The translations under genes were made by a program, and so were the position numbers. 64,000 nt of DNA, from contig NZ_CP065359.1 in the NCBI RefSeq assembly GCF_019904295.1, positions 1,761,001-1,825,000 of the forward strand, written 5' to 3'. Below, one piece after another: positions 62,602 through 64,000 of this stretch (positions within the stretch are counted from its first letter, which is position 1; each line of letters begins with the position of its first letter). The notes under the pieces were generated by a model. The model saw only the letters and a list, made by a program, of their open reading frames with translations. It ran no database searches and was not told where the DNA came from. This stretch comes from Ruegeria sp. SCSIO 43209 (lineage in GTDB: Bacteria; Pseudomonadota; Alphaproteobacteria; Rhodobacterales; Rhodobacteraceae).

Positions 62602-63378
62602 GTGACAGACGCCGCTCCCGTCATTGAGATCAAGAACCTGCACAAAAGCTTTGGCCAACTCGAGGTGCTCAAGGGCGTGGACATCACCGCGCATCGCGGC
62701 GACGTCGTGTCGCTGATCGGATCATCCGGCTCGGGGAAGTCTACCCTGCTGCGCTGCTGCAATCTGTTGGAAGACAGCCAAGAGGGCGAGATTCTGTTCA
62801 AAGGCGAGCCCGTCCGTTGGACTGGCAGCCACAATCATCGCCGTCCCGCCGATCCCAAGCAGGTGTTGCGCATCCGCACAAATCTGTCGATGGTGTTCCA
62901 GCAGTTCAATCTGTGGGCCCATATGACCATCCTGCAGAATGTGATGGAGGCTCCGGTCACTGTCATGGGCCGCGACAAGGCCGAGGTCGAAGACAGCGCG
63001 CGCAAATATCTGGAAAAGGTCGGCATCGGCGACAAATGCGACGTCTATCCGGCGCAACTATCGGGCGGACAGCAACAACGCGCCGCAATCGCACGTGGGC
63101 TGTGCATGGAACCTCAGGCGCTGCTGTTTGACGAACCGACCTCAGCGCTCGATCCCGAACTGGAACAGGAAGTGATCAAAGTGATCAAGGATCTGGCCGC
63201 AGAAGGCCGCACCATGATCATCGTGACCCATGACATGAAGATGGCTGCGGATATCTCCAGCCACGTTGTGTTCCTGCATCAGGGCCTGATCGAAGAAGAG
63301 GGTTCAGCCGAAGACATTTTCACTGCCCCTGAATCCGAACGGCTTCAGGGCTTTCTCTCCGCCACTCAGGCGGCTTAA
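62602..63378 (+). CDS. Polar amino-acid ABC transporter, ATP-binding subunit
   Basis: 258 residues from a GTG start. Complete nucleotide-binding domain of the HisP/GlnQ/AapP group: VIEIKNLHKSFGQLEVLKGV, Walker A LIGSSGSGKSTLLRC, Q-loop MVFQQFNLWAHMTILQNV, signature LSGGQQQRAAIARG, Walker B ALLFDEPTSALDPEL and H-loop IIVTHDMKMA. It is larger than GlnQ by the short insert at about 75-95 (VRWTGSHNHRRPADPKQVLR), as in the octopine/histidine type. A solute-binding-protein gene follows after 33 bases. The 294 bases before it, between divergent dsbB/DUF5993 and this gene, hold no other gene. Confidence 0.93.
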   Translation: MTDAAPVIEIKNLHKSFGQLEVLKGVDITAHRGDVVSLIGSSGSGKSTLLRCCNLLEDSQEGEILFKGEPVRWTGSHNHRRPADPKQVLRIRTNLSMVFQQFNLWAHMTILQNVMEAPVTVMGRDKAEVEDSARKYLEKVGIGDKCDVYPAQLSGGQQQRAAIARGLCMEPQALLFDEPTSALDPELEQEVIKVIKDLAAEGRTMIIVTHDMKMAADISSHVVFLHQGLIEEEGSAEDIFTAPESERLQGFLSATQAA

Positions 63379-63411
63379 CCAACGGACAGAACCAATAAAG
63401 GGGAGTAACTC

Positions 63412-64000
63412 ATGAAAAACCTGATTCTGACCACCGCAGCACTGGCGTTGACCGCCGGTATCGCAATGGCCGAAACTGTGCGCATGGGCACCGAGGGCGC
63501 CTACCCTCCGTACAACTTCATCAATGATGCTGGTGAGATCGACGGCTTCGAGCGTGAAGTCGGTGACGAGCTGTGCAAGCGCGCTGGTCTGGAATGCGAA
63601 TGGGTCAAGAACGACTGGGATTCGATCATTCCGAACCTGGTCTCGGGCAACTACGATACCATCATCGCCGGCATGTCGATCACTGACGAACGCGATGAGG
63701 TCATCGACTTTACCCAGAACTACTACCCGCCGACCGCCTCAGCTTACGTAGCTGCTTCAGATGGCGCTGACACGAAAGGTGGCATCGTCGCTGCACAGAC
63801 CGCAACCATTCAGGCCGGTCACGTTGCTGAATCCGGCGCGACTCTGGTCGAATTCGCCACCCCCGAAGAAACCATCGCCGCCGTGCGCAACGGCGAAGCG
63901 GATGCGGTGCTGGCGGACTATGACTTCTTGGTCCCGATTGTTGAGGAATCCGGTGGCGAGCTGGTCTTTGTCGGCGATCTTGTCCCGCTGGGCGGTGGCA
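63412..64000 (+). CDS. Amino-acid ABC transporter, periplasmic substrate-binding protein (3' end cut off by window)
   Basis: The first 196 residues, complete from ATG (GGGGAG upstream). Signal peptide MKNLILTTAALALTAGIAMA, then a family-3 solute-binding fold: VRMGTEGAYPPYNFINDAGE, DGFEREVGDELCKRAGLECE, PNLVSGNYDTIIAGMSITDE and FTQNYYPP, the usual ligand-pocket segments; the later IAAVRNGEADAVLADYDFLV marks domain 2. It resembles lysine/arginine/ornithine or histidine binding proteins, ligand not decided. It partners the ATP-binding subunit; the permeases should lie beyond the window. Confidence 0.93.
   Translation, partial: MKNLILTTAALALTAGIAMAETVRMGTEGAYPPYNFINDAGEIDGFEREVGDELCKRAGLECEWVKNDWDSIIPNLVSGNYDTIIAGMSITDERDEVIDFTQNYYPPTASAYVAASDGADTKGGIVAAQTATIQAGHVAESGATLVEFATPEETIAAVRNGEADAVLADYDFLVPIVEESGGELVFVGDLVPLGGG

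Overview
The window is GC-rich chromosomal DNA from an alphaproteobacterium, most likely a marine Rhodobacterales (Roseobacter-group, Ruegeria-like). Pointers are the split glyQ/glyS with ppdK and a small single-TM gene nearby, the gor-hflK-hflC-DUF2065-degP run, a 2Fe-2S ferredoxin close to Rhodobacter FdVI, a cobalt nitrile hydratase, and a SAM-II riboswitch ahead of metZ. No rRNA, tRNA, CRISPR, prophage or insertion sequence was found. Nearly all of it reads as conserved core genome, densely packed with many 1-4 base gene overlaps.

Layout. 1-6.5 kb: tail of a UbiH-type hydroxylase, a class V aminotransferase divergent from a GntR/UTRA regulator, a coupled pair of Lrp/AsnC regulators divergent from ilvC, an ArsR-SRPBCC pair and an EamA exporter. 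6.5-12 kb: glmM-folP-folB, a Tat-exported multicopper oxidase and a SleB-like hydrolase. 12-20.3 kb: ppdK, glyS, gltS, a membrane-anchored small protein, marC and glyQ. 20.5-29.2 kb: a SPOR/peptidoglycan-binding protein with a dead trypsin-like domain, a TPP enzyme coupled to trkH, a phasin with a histone-like tail, folE2, and metZ under SAM-II control. 29-40.3 kb: GST, GNAT, ferredoxin, purD, xseA, another GST, lysoplasmalogenase family, ftsY, an EamA gene broken by one stop codon, a YciB/IspZ-type membrane protein, and a Crp-family regulator followed by a candidate Crp-controlled small RNA. 40.3-50.9 kb: degP-DUF2065-hflC-hflK, gor, rpiA, GST, sdaA, a GFA protein, EamA and thiamine pyrophosphokinase. 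51-64 kb: a long acidic protein of unknown function, an outer-membrane barrel, purA-DUF2842, the nitrile hydratase operon, secG, pyrG, a PEP-mutase-family enzyme, DUF1330, two TerB-like genes, dsbB-DUF5993 and the start of an amino-acid ABC transporter.

Themes. Three folate-pathway genes (folP, folB, folE2), branched-chain and methionine synthesis, purine and CTP synthesis, and glutathione chemistry (three GST-fold proteins, gor, a GFA protein) share the stretch with envelope quality control (HflKC, DegP, DsbB).

The most interesting material is regulatory and intergenic. There is a perfect TGTGA-N6-TCACA box at class II spacing before a two-hairpin transcript just downstream of the Crp-family gene. 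A stem covers the pyrG ribosome binding site. A SAM-II riboswitch is followed by a terminator. Clean palindromes occur at the lrp/ilvC, arsR and phasin promoters. A repeated TTCATCTGGCC element lies at gene ends. Among proteins, the folB C-terminus resembles an amino-acid-kinase domain, the 20.5 kb protease-like domain has lost its His and Ser, and one EamA gene carries a nonsense codon.
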